From Thermoplasmata archaeon (GTDB lineage Archaea; Thermoplasmatota; Thermoplasmata; Thermoplasmatales; Thermoplasmataceae): 36,203 nucleotides of DNA. Numbering within the stretch: position 1 is the stretch's first letter; each line of letters starts with the position of its first letter. The notes under the pieces were generated by a model that saw only the letters and a list, made by a program, of their open reading frames with translations, was not told the DNA's origin and did not search any database. The DNA lies in assembly GCA_021797385.1 (NCBI GenBank), contig JAJZZW010000002.1:1-36203 (forward strand), written 5' to 3'. Below, one piece after another: positions 16,379-24,388 of the stretch. The position numbers and the translations under genes were made by a program.

Positions 16379-17399
16379 GCCTATCACCTATGTATTCCCT
16401 TATAGATCTGATCAATACAGTGTTCTTCCCGTGTTTTTTTATACTTATCCTGATATAGTTAATACCGAATTCCTGGTAGTCATCCAGCAACCTGATCATT
16501 ATTTCCCTCTCCGCAAGAAATTTTTTCATATCCCGTCCATTAATTCCTGTAGGAAGCTTGAAAGTTGCGAAATTTGCCCTGGGAGAGCCAATAAGTTTTA
16601 TATTTATACTTTCCATGGATTTAATTACATAATTCCGCTCTTTTTCTACGATTTCTGGAATACCGTTAAAATTCATATTACAGGCTCTTAAATACAGCAG
16701 TGCAGGCTGGCTAATCCTCCATGGCTCCAGATTTTTCTCTATTCTGCTTATATTATTATTCGATGATATTACATATGCCAGCCTGAGGCCAGGCACAGAA
16801 AGTATTTTTGTCAGAGACCTGCCTATTATAAGATTTGGGTATGATTCAATAAGTTGTGCCTCATCTAGTTCCCGGTTGTTTACAAACCATATAAAAGATT
16901 CATCAAGGAATAGTCTTGCATTCTTTTTTACACAGATATCAAGAATTTTTATGATATTTTTTTTATTCACGATTTGACCAGTAGGATTGTCAGGGTATAC
17001 CAGGAATAATGTGTCAAAGCTATAATTTTCTATTATTTCCGGATTTTTATTAATAACATCAAAGGGTAGGATAATTCTATGTGCGGCTGTTGCGGCATAC
17101 ATATATTCTGTAAATGTTGGTGAGATTACTATTACATTGCCATCAAGGCCGGCCATATAATTATGTATAAAGAAGGTCAGTCCTGGAATTATTGTAACAT
17201 TTTCATTTTTAAATTTATGCTCCGAAACAATGGATTTATAAAACTCAAGATTAACTTCCGGATAATTTTTTATATATACACTGTTTATTTTCATATTCCT
17301 CACCTGAATAAAATCATTCATGTTAGCAGAGAAATCCAGTACAGATTCCGGTTCTTTCCAACGTTCTCGCGCAAATTTGTATATATCTCCACCGTGCAT
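16371..17399 (-). CDS. cobD: L-threonine-O-3-phosphate decarboxylase (aminotransferase-fold)
   Basis: The 342-aa fold-type I PLP enzyme resembles HisC but opens with MHGGDIYKFA and VLDFSANMNDF, the signature of CobD. CobD decarboxylates threonine phosphate to the aminopropanol phosphate linker used by CbiB. The PLP lysine is K198 in GRSLTKILSVPGLRLAYV. YPDNPTGQ (135-142) and FLDESFIWF hold the cofactor-binding Asn and Asp. The operon with cbiP and cbiB strongly supports cobD over histidinol-phosphate aminotransferase. It is the first gene of the operon. A TATA-like run at 17417-17428 is about 25 nt before the ATG, so the message is likely leaderless. Confidence 0.87.
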   Translation of the reverse strand: MHGGDIYKFARERWKEPESVLDFSANMNDFIQVRNMKINSVYIKNYPEVNLEFYKSIVSEHKFKNENVTIIPGLTFFIHNYMAGLDGNVIVISPTFTEYMYAATAAHRIILPFDVINKNPEIIENYSFDTLFLVYPDNPTGQIVNKKNIIKILDICVKKNARLFLDESFIWFVNNRELDEAQLIESYPNLIIGRSLTKILSVPGLRLAYVISSNNNISRIEKNLEPWRISQPALLYLRACNMNFNGIPEIVEKERNYVIKSMESINIKLIGSPRANFATFKLPTGINGRDMKKFLAEREIMIRLLDDYQEFGINYIRISIKKHGKNTVLIRSIREYIGDRHD

Positions 17400-17416
17400 T
17401 TTTCTTTATGATTATT

Positions 17417-17557
17417 TATTATATAATTTTATACGGACTATTTTCATATGTTGGATTTATCAGGATAAGAAATTTATCTATAATTATATACTGCAGAATA
17501 CGCATCGTACGTATTATAGAATTTCTGTAGCTAGCAGTTCATAGTAATACTTATATA
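17417..17557. promoter_or_regulatory. Divergent promoter region, cobD / coiled-coil gene, with inverted repeat
   Basis: The minus-strand TATA-like run at 17417-17428 serves cobD. On the plus strand, TTATATAG at 17551-17558 serves the coiled-coil gene. Between them AATACG (17497-17502) and CGTATT (17510-17515) form a perfect six-bp inverted repeat with a seven-nt spacer. Operator function is inferred. I see no cobalamin riboswitch. Confidence 0.4.
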
Positions 17558-17590
17558 GTCTTTTTAAATACAAATCTCAACTACAGATTT

Positions 17591-18535
17591 ATGAAACGGA
17601 GTATTATTAGTCCGGTCATAACATCTGCAATAAGATATCGAAGTGTTAGCATGACGGACCTTTTGGAAGATTTTGAAACAAAAAAAGAGGCAATCAGAGA
17701 TGAAGTAGAACTCCATATTAAGAAGCGAGATGAAGCCAATGCAGAAGCGCAAAAATATGCTAAATTACGCGATGAGTTAAATCAAAAAACTCACGAAATG
17801 CGCGAGCAGGCTAAGGAGAAGATTGCTGAAAAAAATGATTTAATTGAAAAAATCAAAACACTGCGCGACGAGAAAGAAGTTCATTATAAAAATCTGTCCG
17901 AATTAAAAAAGAATTTGAGGGAATATAAATCATCTATTGGAACAGGTATGGACATAAAAGATATAAAAGCCAAGGAAAAAGAACTCCAGTATCTTGAAAA
18001 GAGGCAGCAAACCACAGAGCTTAAGAAAGAAGAAGAGAATAAAATGATAGTTGAAATAAGAAGGCTCACAAACGAAATAAAGAAATCAAAAATTCAGAGA
18101 GAGGAGGAACTTTTAAAGAACGATACCATAAAAGAGCTTACAGATAAGATTAATGAGGAACGAACAAAAGGGGAGGAATATAAAAAACAGATAGAAGACC
18201 TCTCTAACAGAATCTCCCAGCTCAGTGATGAAATTAATGAAGAACTTCAAAAACTTGATGAAGTCCGTAAAGAAGCTGATGAAAAACACGAAGTATTTAT
18301 TAAATACAGTCAGGAATCAGAGGCTGAGCATGCTGCATTCATAAAGGCCAAGGGGGAGCTCAAGGATATGGAAAAAGCCATATTCTCAATTAGAAATAAA
18401 ACCAAAGTAACCAGGAAGAAAGAGAAGGAATCTGAACTCCAGGAACGGGCATCAGAACTTTATGAAAAGTTCAAGACTGGGGAACAGCTTACAACAGAAG
18501 ATCTTTTAATACTCCAGAAGGCCGGCTTCCTGTAA
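17591..18535 (+). CDS. Archaeal coiled-coil protein (COG1340-like)
   Basis: The 314-aa protein is almost entirely coiled coil. From about residue 25 to 285 it is a continuous charged heptad-rich helix with Lys, Glu, Leu and few aromatic residues. It ends in a short globular segment (ERASELYEKFKTGEQLT, then LLILQKAGFL). This matches the widespread archaeal COG1340 family, whose role is unproven and often thought structural or nucleic-acid-associated. An in-frame ATG at 17651 begins at MTDLLEDFETK, where the family homology seems to begin. The ATG at 17591 is kept because it is about 36 nt from the TATA box and the later ATG has no Shine-Dalgarno. It is followed two bases later by the DUF131 gene. 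Confidence 0.8.
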   Translation: MKRSIISPVITSAIRYRSVSMTDLLEDFETKKEAIRDEVELHIKKRDEANAEAQKYAKLRDELNQKTHEMREQAKEKIAEKNDLIEKIKTLRDEKEVHYKNLSELKKNLREYKSSIGTGMDIKDIKAKEKELQYLEKRQQTTELKKEEENKMIVEIRRLTNEIKKSKIQREEELLKNDTIKELTDKINEERTKGEEYKKQIEDLSNRISQLSDEINEELQKLDEVRKEADEKHEVFIKYSQESEAEHAAFIKAKGELKDMEKAIFSIRNKTKVTRKKEKESELQERASELYEKFKTGEQLTTEDLLILQKAGFL

Positions 18536-18537
18536 GT

Positions 18538-18918
18538 ATGAATGGCAGATACTTAGGTATATTATTAATTCTAATAGGTTTTATCATTTTAATATTTCTG
18601 GCACTGAAAGGTCTTGTACAGGTAGGTCTGTTTTTATTTATTCCATTTGCAGTGAGTAGTACACCATTGACCATAATACCATTTCTATTGATTTTTTCCG
18701 GAGTTGCCCTATATTTTATTTCATCACCGGTGATAGATAGGGATAATTGGCATGATGAAAATTATCCTGAAAATAAAGAAAAACATATTGGTGGTTTTAT
18801 TATGATAGGCCCCGTTCCCATAATATTCGGCAACGATAAAAAACTAATTTATATATCAATTATCGTTGCAGTTTCCATTATAGTGATTTACATTATCCTA
18901 GCATTCAATCTTCTATGA
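18538..18918 (+). CDS. DUF131 (TIGR00304-type) membrane protein
   Basis: The 126-aa protein has three or four hydrophobic helices: about 5-24, 27-40, 44-60, and a final one at about 103-125. Between the third and last is a hydrophilic segment followed by GGFIMIGPVPIIFGNDKK, the hallmark of the archaeal DUF131 family. Function is unknown. It starts two bases after the stop of the coiled-coil gene, so the two are probably co-expressed. Its last 14 bases overlap tail-to-tail with the convergent nucleotidyltransferase. Confidence 0.82.
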   Translation: MNGRYLGILLILIGFIILIFLALKGLVQVGLFLFIPFAVSSTPLTIIPFLLIFSGVALYFISSPVIDRDNWHDENYPENKEKHIGGFIMIGPVPIIFGNDKKLIYISIIVAVSIIVIYIILAFNLL

Positions 18919-19981
18919 TTTTGGATGCAAGGGATACATTATATATCCTTGATTTTCCCATTAAATCCATGTCTGGTGCTATTATGCTATCAAGTATTTC
19001 CGAATCTTCTCCGATTACGCAATTCCTCATTATGACCGAGTTTTTAATTTTAGTACCGGACTTAACTGTTACATTTTCCATGAGTAGAGAATTTGTTATT
19101 TCTACATTGTTCTCCAGTAATGCATTATTATAGATAGCTGAACGGTTAATAGTAACGTTATCGCCCGTTTTTATACCTGTTCCTGTATAACAACGATTTA
19201 CATTGGCTTTTTGCAAACCACTTATATCCATAATAATGTTCTTTCCTTTTATAAAATTTTCAGTATAGGTTTTTCCGTATTTTTCAACCATTATCTGATT
19301 TGCAATTATCAGATCGTTTGGTCTTCCCGTGTCAAGCCACACTCCCTTTCCCATGTAACCATATATGTCAATATTGTTTTTCATAAGCTCCGGAAAGAGG
19401 TCTCTTGCAAAATCGTATGGAATCCCTTTAATATAATCCATAATTTCCGGCTCTATTATGTATATACCGGTATTAGCTATATGAGAAAACGTCTGGTCCT
19501 TATCCGGTTTTTCCAGAAATCTAATGATTTTGTTATTTTCTAACTCTACTATTCCAAATTGCCTTGGATCTTCGACTTCGGTAAGAACTATTGTTATTTT
19601 CGCTCCCATGTTTTTATGGAATTTAAGTATATCTGCTATATTAAAATCGGAAAGTATATCCCCGCTACCAACGATAAAAGTATCATCGATAAAATTGGAA
19701 ACAAATTTAACACCACCAGCTGTACCCGCCGGCTCTTTTTCAACAGAAAACAATATGGTCTGGTCATCATGCCTGTTCTCTATTATACTCGTGATAAGCG
19801 AGCTGAATTTATAACCTGTTGTCACAATTACATCCTTAATGCCTGCATTATAGTAAGAATCCAATAGGTATAGCATGCATGGCTTTCCTGCTATGGGCAC
19901 AACTGGTTTTGGGATCGAATATGTTATGGGTCTGAGCCGTGTACCCTTCCCACCGGCCATAACCACTGCTTTTACAGTCAT
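18905..19981 (-). CDS. Sugar-phosphate nucleotidyltransferase with left-handed beta-helix tail
   Basis: The 358-aa enzyme couples a sugar-1-phosphate to a nucleotide for glycan or S-layer glycosylation precursors. The N-terminal domain carries the pyrophosphorylase signature MAGGKGTRLRPIT...PKPVVPIAGKP (8-32), VGSGDILSDFN for the sugar/Mg site, and FLEKPD. The C-terminal part (from about 245) has hexapeptide-like repeats such as ITNSLLMENVTVKSGTKI, typical of archaeal mannose-1-phosphate guanylyl- or glucose-1-phosphate thymidylyltransferases. Base and sugar specificity cannot be decided. I start at ATG 19981 instead of 20002: the upstream ATG lies on the TATA box and 19981 is about 25 nt from it. 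Confidence 0.88.
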   Translation of the reverse strand: MTVKAVVMAGGKGTRLRPITYSIPKPVVPIAGKPCMLYLLDSYYNAGIKDVIVTTGYKFSSLITSIIENRHDDQTILFSVEKEPAGTAGGVKFVSNFIDDTFIVGSGDILSDFNIADILKFHKNMGAKITIVLTEVEDPRQFGIVELENNKIIRFLEKPDKDQTFSHIANTGIYIIEPEIMDYIKGIPYDFARDLFPELMKNNIDIYGYMGKGVWLDTGRPNDLIIANQIMVEKYGKTYTENFIKGKNIIMDISGLQKANVNRCYTGTGIKTGDNVTINRSAIYNNALLENNVEITNSLLMENVTVKSGTKIKNSVIMRNCVIGEDSEILDSIIAPDMDLMGKSRIYNVSLASKIIED

Positions 19982-20001
19982 AAGATTGAATAATACGGGC
20001 A

Positions 20002-20010
20002 TTTATATTA
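20002..20010 (-). promoter_or_regulatory. TATA-like box of the nucleotidyltransferase gene
   Basis: The minus strand reads TAATATAAA. It lies about 25 nt upstream of the ATG at 19981 and overlaps the alternative ATG at 20002, showing which start is usable. Confidence 0.5.
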
Positions 20011-20060
20011 TTTTGCATCCATAAGTAAACTTTAATTATTCAAATTTTAATACACTTTAT

Positions 20061-22415
20061 ATGACTTCTAGCATGCCTGATCCAGAAACATATCCACTAA
20101 AACCAAGATCAACAAGGAAAAAATGGTATGCCGTTATAATAGTTCTGGTTCTCATTCTCTCTTCATTAGCCATTCTCTCATTGTTACATCCCTCCAGGCT
20201 GGAACCCGAAATTTCAGTCGATGTAGCACCCAATTATATTACGGTCGGACAGAATTATACTATAACCCTTAAGGCGGACGAATCATATAAAGATGTTACC
20301 ATTGAATGGGGCGATAACAACCATACAACTCTTAATTATACTGGGATCTCTTTATCCACCTCACACGTGTATTCAAGCCCAGGTATATATTATATAAGCT
20401 ACTGGGCCAATTTTTCTTCAATTATTTATAAATCCAATACATATATTCCCGTATATGTGGAATCCTCACACATTTCAAATAGAACAGCATCAGGCATAAT
20501 TTCGATTGTGAATTCAAGTAAGCCCTCTGTTGTATTAAACTCAAATATTTATTCTCCAGGCACATTGCTTAATATAACATTGGGAAACAGCAGTTGCCCT
20601 AATAATTCAACATTTACAATAAAGAAGCAATCATTATCAGAATACAAGAACTGGACTAATCTTCCCAGTGCACCCTTAAATTCTACTTTTAATCTCAAAC
20701 TTTCAGAAGGATATTATATACTCAAATTATCCACTATTACAGGCAACGGAACAGAAAATTACACAACCTATTATTATATGGATATACCGGTAAATCCTAA
20801 TGCTACATTATTTATTACCACCATATCTGATTCCATTGTTGTTGATAGTCTGACCCCATTCACAAACCTAAATCCGCAGGAGGCATGCACAGCAGGGGAT
20901 CTCCAAATACTTTATAACACAGAAGAGTTTCTTGTCGGAAACAGCACCTCGGGATACTTCCCTGAAATAGCTTCCAGCCTTCCGGCAAAGAATGGAACGA
21001 GTTATACGTTTAATATAAGCCATAATGTAAGATTCCAGAATGGCCAAGCCGTGACTGCATACGATGTGTACTATTCCCTTGTTATGGATTTACTTCTTGA
21101 AAATAAATCACCCCAAACCCCGGGGTGGATTCTTGCACAGTATCTCCTGCCCGGGAATTATCACAAAACAAATAATTACACAAATATAATGAACGCAATC
21201 ACGTACAATAAGAAAAATGACACAGTAACGCTCAATTTTACAGCCAATTTGAGTCTTAATAGGGTATGCAGTATCCTCTCCTCACCCGGGACTTTCATCT
21301 CATCGGCAGCGTATCTTGCACATAGCGGTGAGATCATATCATTTAACCAGAGTGGCTTTCAGACATTTAAAACAAAAAATTCAAGTTATAAAATGCAGAA
21401 CGTACTTTCCAATGGTCCTTATGAAATAGAGAAATCTGTTCCCGGAAGCTATATCACACTGGTTCGCAATCCAGATTTCATAGGCAACACTTATAATCCT
21501 TTACCCAAAATAGATTCTATAACAATACAATATAAAAACAGTTATTCCTCCATGTATCAAGATATGAGATTTAATACATCCCAGATCGCAACATTTCCTT
21601 CTTCATATCCCTATATATCGAGCATCCCTGGGATATCTTTTAACGTTACTTATAATATGACAACTATATATAATTTTAATTCAAATATAAATGAAACCCT
21701 TTTGGGAAAATATGTCACAGACAAAAATATTCCCTCTAATTTATTTTCAAATATTACAGTACGTGAAGTTTTCTACAATGCATATCCCGGTCATAATTTA
21801 ACACTGGCTAAAAGCCTCTGGAATTCTTTTATAAATAATGTAACAGCGGACAAAAAATACGGATTAACGAAAACGTCACTATACCACAACAGTTCACTGA
21901 TAATCCCAATATTTACAGAATCCGGAATTTCCGGACCTAATATATTACAATTTTCTTCCAACCTGGCTAAAATCATAGGAAATGGATCCAGTTTCCCGAT
22001 TATCCTGGAATCTGAATCATTTATAAATACCCACATTTCACAGGGGATCAATCCAATGCCATTATATGAAGAAATCCTACCTGAAATGAACAATTCAATG
22101 TATTACTCCTATCTTGGAAACACAATGAATTTCACACACCCATATGATAACGGTTTTTATAATTACACATTTAACATCACAGATAAAAATCAATCAGTTA
22201 TAATGGATCACCTCAATGCAAATATAAGTGTATTAATCCATAATTTTAATGTTACAAATTTGAAAAACGTAAAAAGACTTCTGGATAATCTTTATATGTA
22301 TATATCCCCGTTACCAGGAACCTTTGAATTAAGAGTTTATTCACAATCATATATAATGATGCATATAGCAGTGACACCCTCAGGAATAATACTGTTCAAT
22401 AATATAAGCACATGA
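20061..22415 (+). CDS. Membrane-anchored oligopeptide-type solute-binding protein with PKD-like domain
   Basis: The 784-aa protein begins with a basic cytoplasmic segment (RSTRKKW), then one hydrophobic helix at about 23-43 with no obvious cleavage site, so it is probably an N-terminally anchored ectoprotein. Residues about 50-135 look like a PKD/Ig-like domain (TIEWGDN, then SHVYSSPGIYYISYW). A second beta domain follows. From about 250 onward the SBP_bac_5 fold is recognisable: NLNPQEACTAGDLQILYNTE, NISHNVRFQNGQAVTAYDVY and NGPYEIEKSVPGSYITLVRNP. Sequons are abundant. It is the probable receptor for the permeases at 23573-25394, although it is transcribed convergently to them. An AT-rich box at 20029-20040 is about 26 nt upstream. 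Confidence 0.82.
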   Translation: MTSSMPDPETYPLKPRSTRKKWYAVIIVLVLILSSLAILSLLHPSRLEPEISVDVAPNYITVGQNYTITLKADESYKDVTIEWGDNNHTTLNYTGISLSTSHVYSSPGIYYISYWANFSSIIYKSNTYIPVYVESSHISNRTASGIISIVNSSKPSVVLNSNIYSPGTLLNITLGNSSCPNNSTFTIKKQSLSEYKNWTNLPSAPLNSTFNLKLSEGYYILKLSTITGNGTENYTTYYYMDIPVNPNATLFITTISDSIVVDSLTPFTNLNPQEACTAGDLQILYNTEEFLVGNSTSGYFPEIASSLPAKNGTSYTFNISHNVRFQNGQAVTAYDVYYSLVMDLLLENKSPQTPGWILAQYLLPGNYHKTNNYTNIMNAITYNKKNDTVTLNFTANLSLNRVCSILSSPGTFISSAAYLAHSGEIISFNQSGFQTFKTKNSSYKMQNVLSNGPYEIEKSVPGSYITLVRNPDFIGNTYNPLPKIDSITIQYKNSYSSMYQDMRFNTSQIATFPSSYPYISSIPGISFNVTYNMTTIYNFNSNINETLLGKYVTDKNIPSNLFSNITVREVFYNAYPGHNLTLAKSLWNSFINNVTADKKYGLTKTSLYHNSSLIIPIFTESGISGPNILQFSSNLAKIIGNGSSFPIILESESFINTHISQGINPMPLYEEILPEMNNSMYYSYLGNTMNFTHPYDNGFYNYTFNITDKNQSVIMDHLNANISVLIHNFNVTNLKNVKRLLDNLYMYISPLPGTFELRVYSQSYIMMHIAVTPSGIILFNNIST

Positions 22416-22431
22416 ATTTACAGCATTCAGA

Positions 22432-23559
22432 TCATATTTCTATTATTTTATCGAATAGTTTATCAGCTTCCTCTGTTAAATTATCGTGTGAGCACAAATA
22501 TAAAGAGGTGATGGGTTGCAGTGATTTCATTCTTTTGATATATTCTGAAATTTCTATCATTTTCTCCGGATACAGAGACATATCTGTAATTATTAAGGAT
22601 TTTTCAGTAATAAAACCTATCCCAGTTATAAATTTATAAATGTTGGATATGGGAATTTCTGAAGGGAATTTGTGGTACACTTCCACGTCAAATGGGATAC
22701 CCATAAGATTGATCTCCTTTGCCATATTTTCTATTAATTCATATTTTAGCACGCCTTCACTGTAAGCACGGGTAAGGTTCAGATTCATAAAATCAAAATC
22801 ATGCCCAGCACTGCGCTTTAAATTTTTTATCTCTTTGTAAAATCTTTTCTTTTTCTGCATTTCAATAATTGATTTTTTATATTCATATGTAAGCAATTCT
22901 AAATTCAGTCTGTATTTATAATAATCTCTAAGAATCACCATATCGGCTAGATTCACACCGGTTTTTCTACCTATAATCAGGTAAGTTAATCTATCTTTCC
23001 TGTCGGAACCACCGGACAGCAATGTTTTATAAATCTCTTTATATATGCCAATAATTCCAAAATCACGGCATATTGAAAGTGTAAAATATTTCTTTTGATC
23101 CGATGTGTCAAAATTATTTATAACACTCTCTATGTCACTGGATTTTATCATCTCTCTTCTTATTACAGAATTAATGACATCAACCCTGGTTTCATAGGGT
23201 ATGAAATCGAGAAACTGATTATAAATATCAATTCCGGGGTCAAATAAGTCCAGTGGATTTGAGGGTATACATAGTACATCATTCAGAATATGCGAGGTCA
23301 CACCAATTCTGTTCCCCCTTATTCTAAATTTTTTTATATTTGAAATGAGTTCAATTAAATCAGTTTCATCGTGTATAACCGATCCAGAATATCTGTATCC
23401 TCCAAAAATATCAAAAGTGAAAATTCCAGTAATCAGTGAAATATTTTTATTATTGGAGGCCAGTAAAACTTCACAGTTCCTATTTATGTTCAATGAAATA
23501 TTATCAATAAGTTTCCTATCATCTGCATATATGCCAAAATTTTTAAAGGAAAGAACCAT
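22432..23559 (-). CDS. ABC-ATPase-like subunit lacking catalytic motifs
   Basis: The 375-aa protein lies directly after two Opp/Dpp-type permease genes, where the ATPase is expected. Its start (LSFKNFGIYADDRKLIDNIS) and end (SLIITDMSLY, then TSLYLCSHDN, then EEADKLFDKI) align with the first strand, Walker B/D-loop, H-loop and C-terminus of an OppD/DppD ATPase. The Walker A is LASNNKNIS (33-41) instead of GxxGxGKS, the Q-loop glutamine is missing (about 88-92), and the Walker B glutamate is Met at 327. LSGG occurs at 181-184, followed by LIIGRKTGVNLADM, which also resembles a decayed Walker B region. It is too short for two full ATPases and too long for one. The frame is intact, so it is probably expressed, but hydrolysis seems impossible. 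Confidence 0.65.
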   Translation of the reverse strand: MVLSFKNFGIYADDRKLIDNISLNINRNCEVLLASNNKNISLITGIFTFDIFGGYRYSGSVIHDETDLIELISNIKKFRIRGNRIGVTSHILNDVLCIPSNPLDLFDPGIDIYNQFLDFIPYETRVDVINSVIRREMIKSSDIESVINNFDTSDQKKYFTLSICRDFGIIGIYKEIYKTLLSGGSDRKDRLTYLIIGRKTGVNLADMVILRDYYKYRLNLELLTYEYKKSIIEMQKKKRFYKEIKNLKRSAGHDFDFMNLNLTRAYSEGVLKYELIENMAKEINLMGIPFDVEVYHKFPSEIPISNIYKFITGIGFITEKSLIITDMSLYPEKMIEISEYIKRMKSLQPITSLYLCSHDNLTEEADKLFDKIIEI

Positions 23560-23572
23560 ATTTCTATTAAAA

Positions 23573-24388
23573 TTATCCCGTATTTGAAATCACCCCCTTT
23601 ATTTCGTAGCTCAGTAGTGCAGTAAATCCGATAAAAACAGTTATGAATAAAAGCGGGAATATAACTATCCACCAGACACCAAAAAATACGAATGTATTTA
23701 CATTTCCACTTAAATACATAATATTCCCGATATCAACTACAAATGGATTTTTAAAGTAGAATCCAAAATACGTTATAATAACAACAATTCCACTGATTGC
23801 TCCCATATCTGTCAAAATATATGGAATAAAGGCAAATAATTTCCACAACCCCCCATAATGGGAATTTCTATTTTCGTATTCTGATACCTCAATATATCTT
23901 ATAATATAGAACGGAAACCATCCTACTGATATTGCAATTATTATTCCCGATTCACTTGGTCTCGCTACATATAAAATCAGTAGCATAATTAAAAGATAGG
24001 GGGCGGTTGTCAAAACTCTCACTATGTAAAATATAATTTTCTTTAAAATACCCCCTATATAATTTGTCAGAAAACCAATTGATACACCTACCAAGGAAGA
24101 AATGGCAAGTGATGCAAACATTATTGTAAAGTCAAATTTTAAGGACCCGATAAGTGCGGGCAATATTGATATACCGTAATATGTTGTTCCAAAGTAGTTC
24201 CACCATCCCTCGTTTAAAGTAGGCTTAGAAGGTATAACTGATGCCGTTTTCTTGAATACAAGTAGTGATGAAAGTGTATTTACTCCAAGATAAGATGGAT
24301 AAACAATATCCGAAATAAATGCATATATATAAAAAAATATAAACGCTAGACTTATACCTATGAGCAAATTCCTTGAATCAAATTTCAT
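23573..24388 (-). CDS. Opp/Dpp-type ABC permease, DppC-like
   Basis: The protein is 271 aa from ATG 24388. That start has GGTGG five bases upstream, better than GTG 24397. It has six predicted helices, with an N-terminal anchor helix (LLIGISLAFIFFYIYAF) followed by an extracellular loop, as in DppC. The cytoplasmic EAA loop is located by IISVGW-like IAISVGWFPFYIIRYIEV followed by SEYENRNSHYGGLWKLF. The usual AA-x-x-x-G core of the loop is poorly preserved. This loop normally docks on the ATPase, so its divergence matches the divergent ATPase-like subunit downstream. It overlaps the upstream permease gene by 11 bases. The substrate is inferred as peptides or similar from the family. Confidence 0.72.
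   Translation of the reverse strand: MKFDSRNLLIGISLAFIFFYIYAFISDIVYPSYLGVNTLSSLLVFKKTASVIPSKPTLNEGWWNYFGTTYYGISILPALIGSLKFDFTIMFASLAISSLVGVSIGFLTNYIGGILKKIIFYIVRVLTTAPYLLIMLLILYVARPSESGIIIAISVGWFPFYIIRYIEVSEYENRNSHYGGLWKLFAFIPYILTDMGAISGIVVIITYFGFYFKNPFVVDIGNIMYLSGNVNTFVFFGVWWIVIFPLLFITVFIGFTALLSYEIKGVISNTG

Noticed and set aside
17400..17590. Cobalamin riboswitch upstream of cobD
   Set aside because: No B12-box-like sequence is visible, and the TATA spacing leaves no leader on the cobD mRNA.
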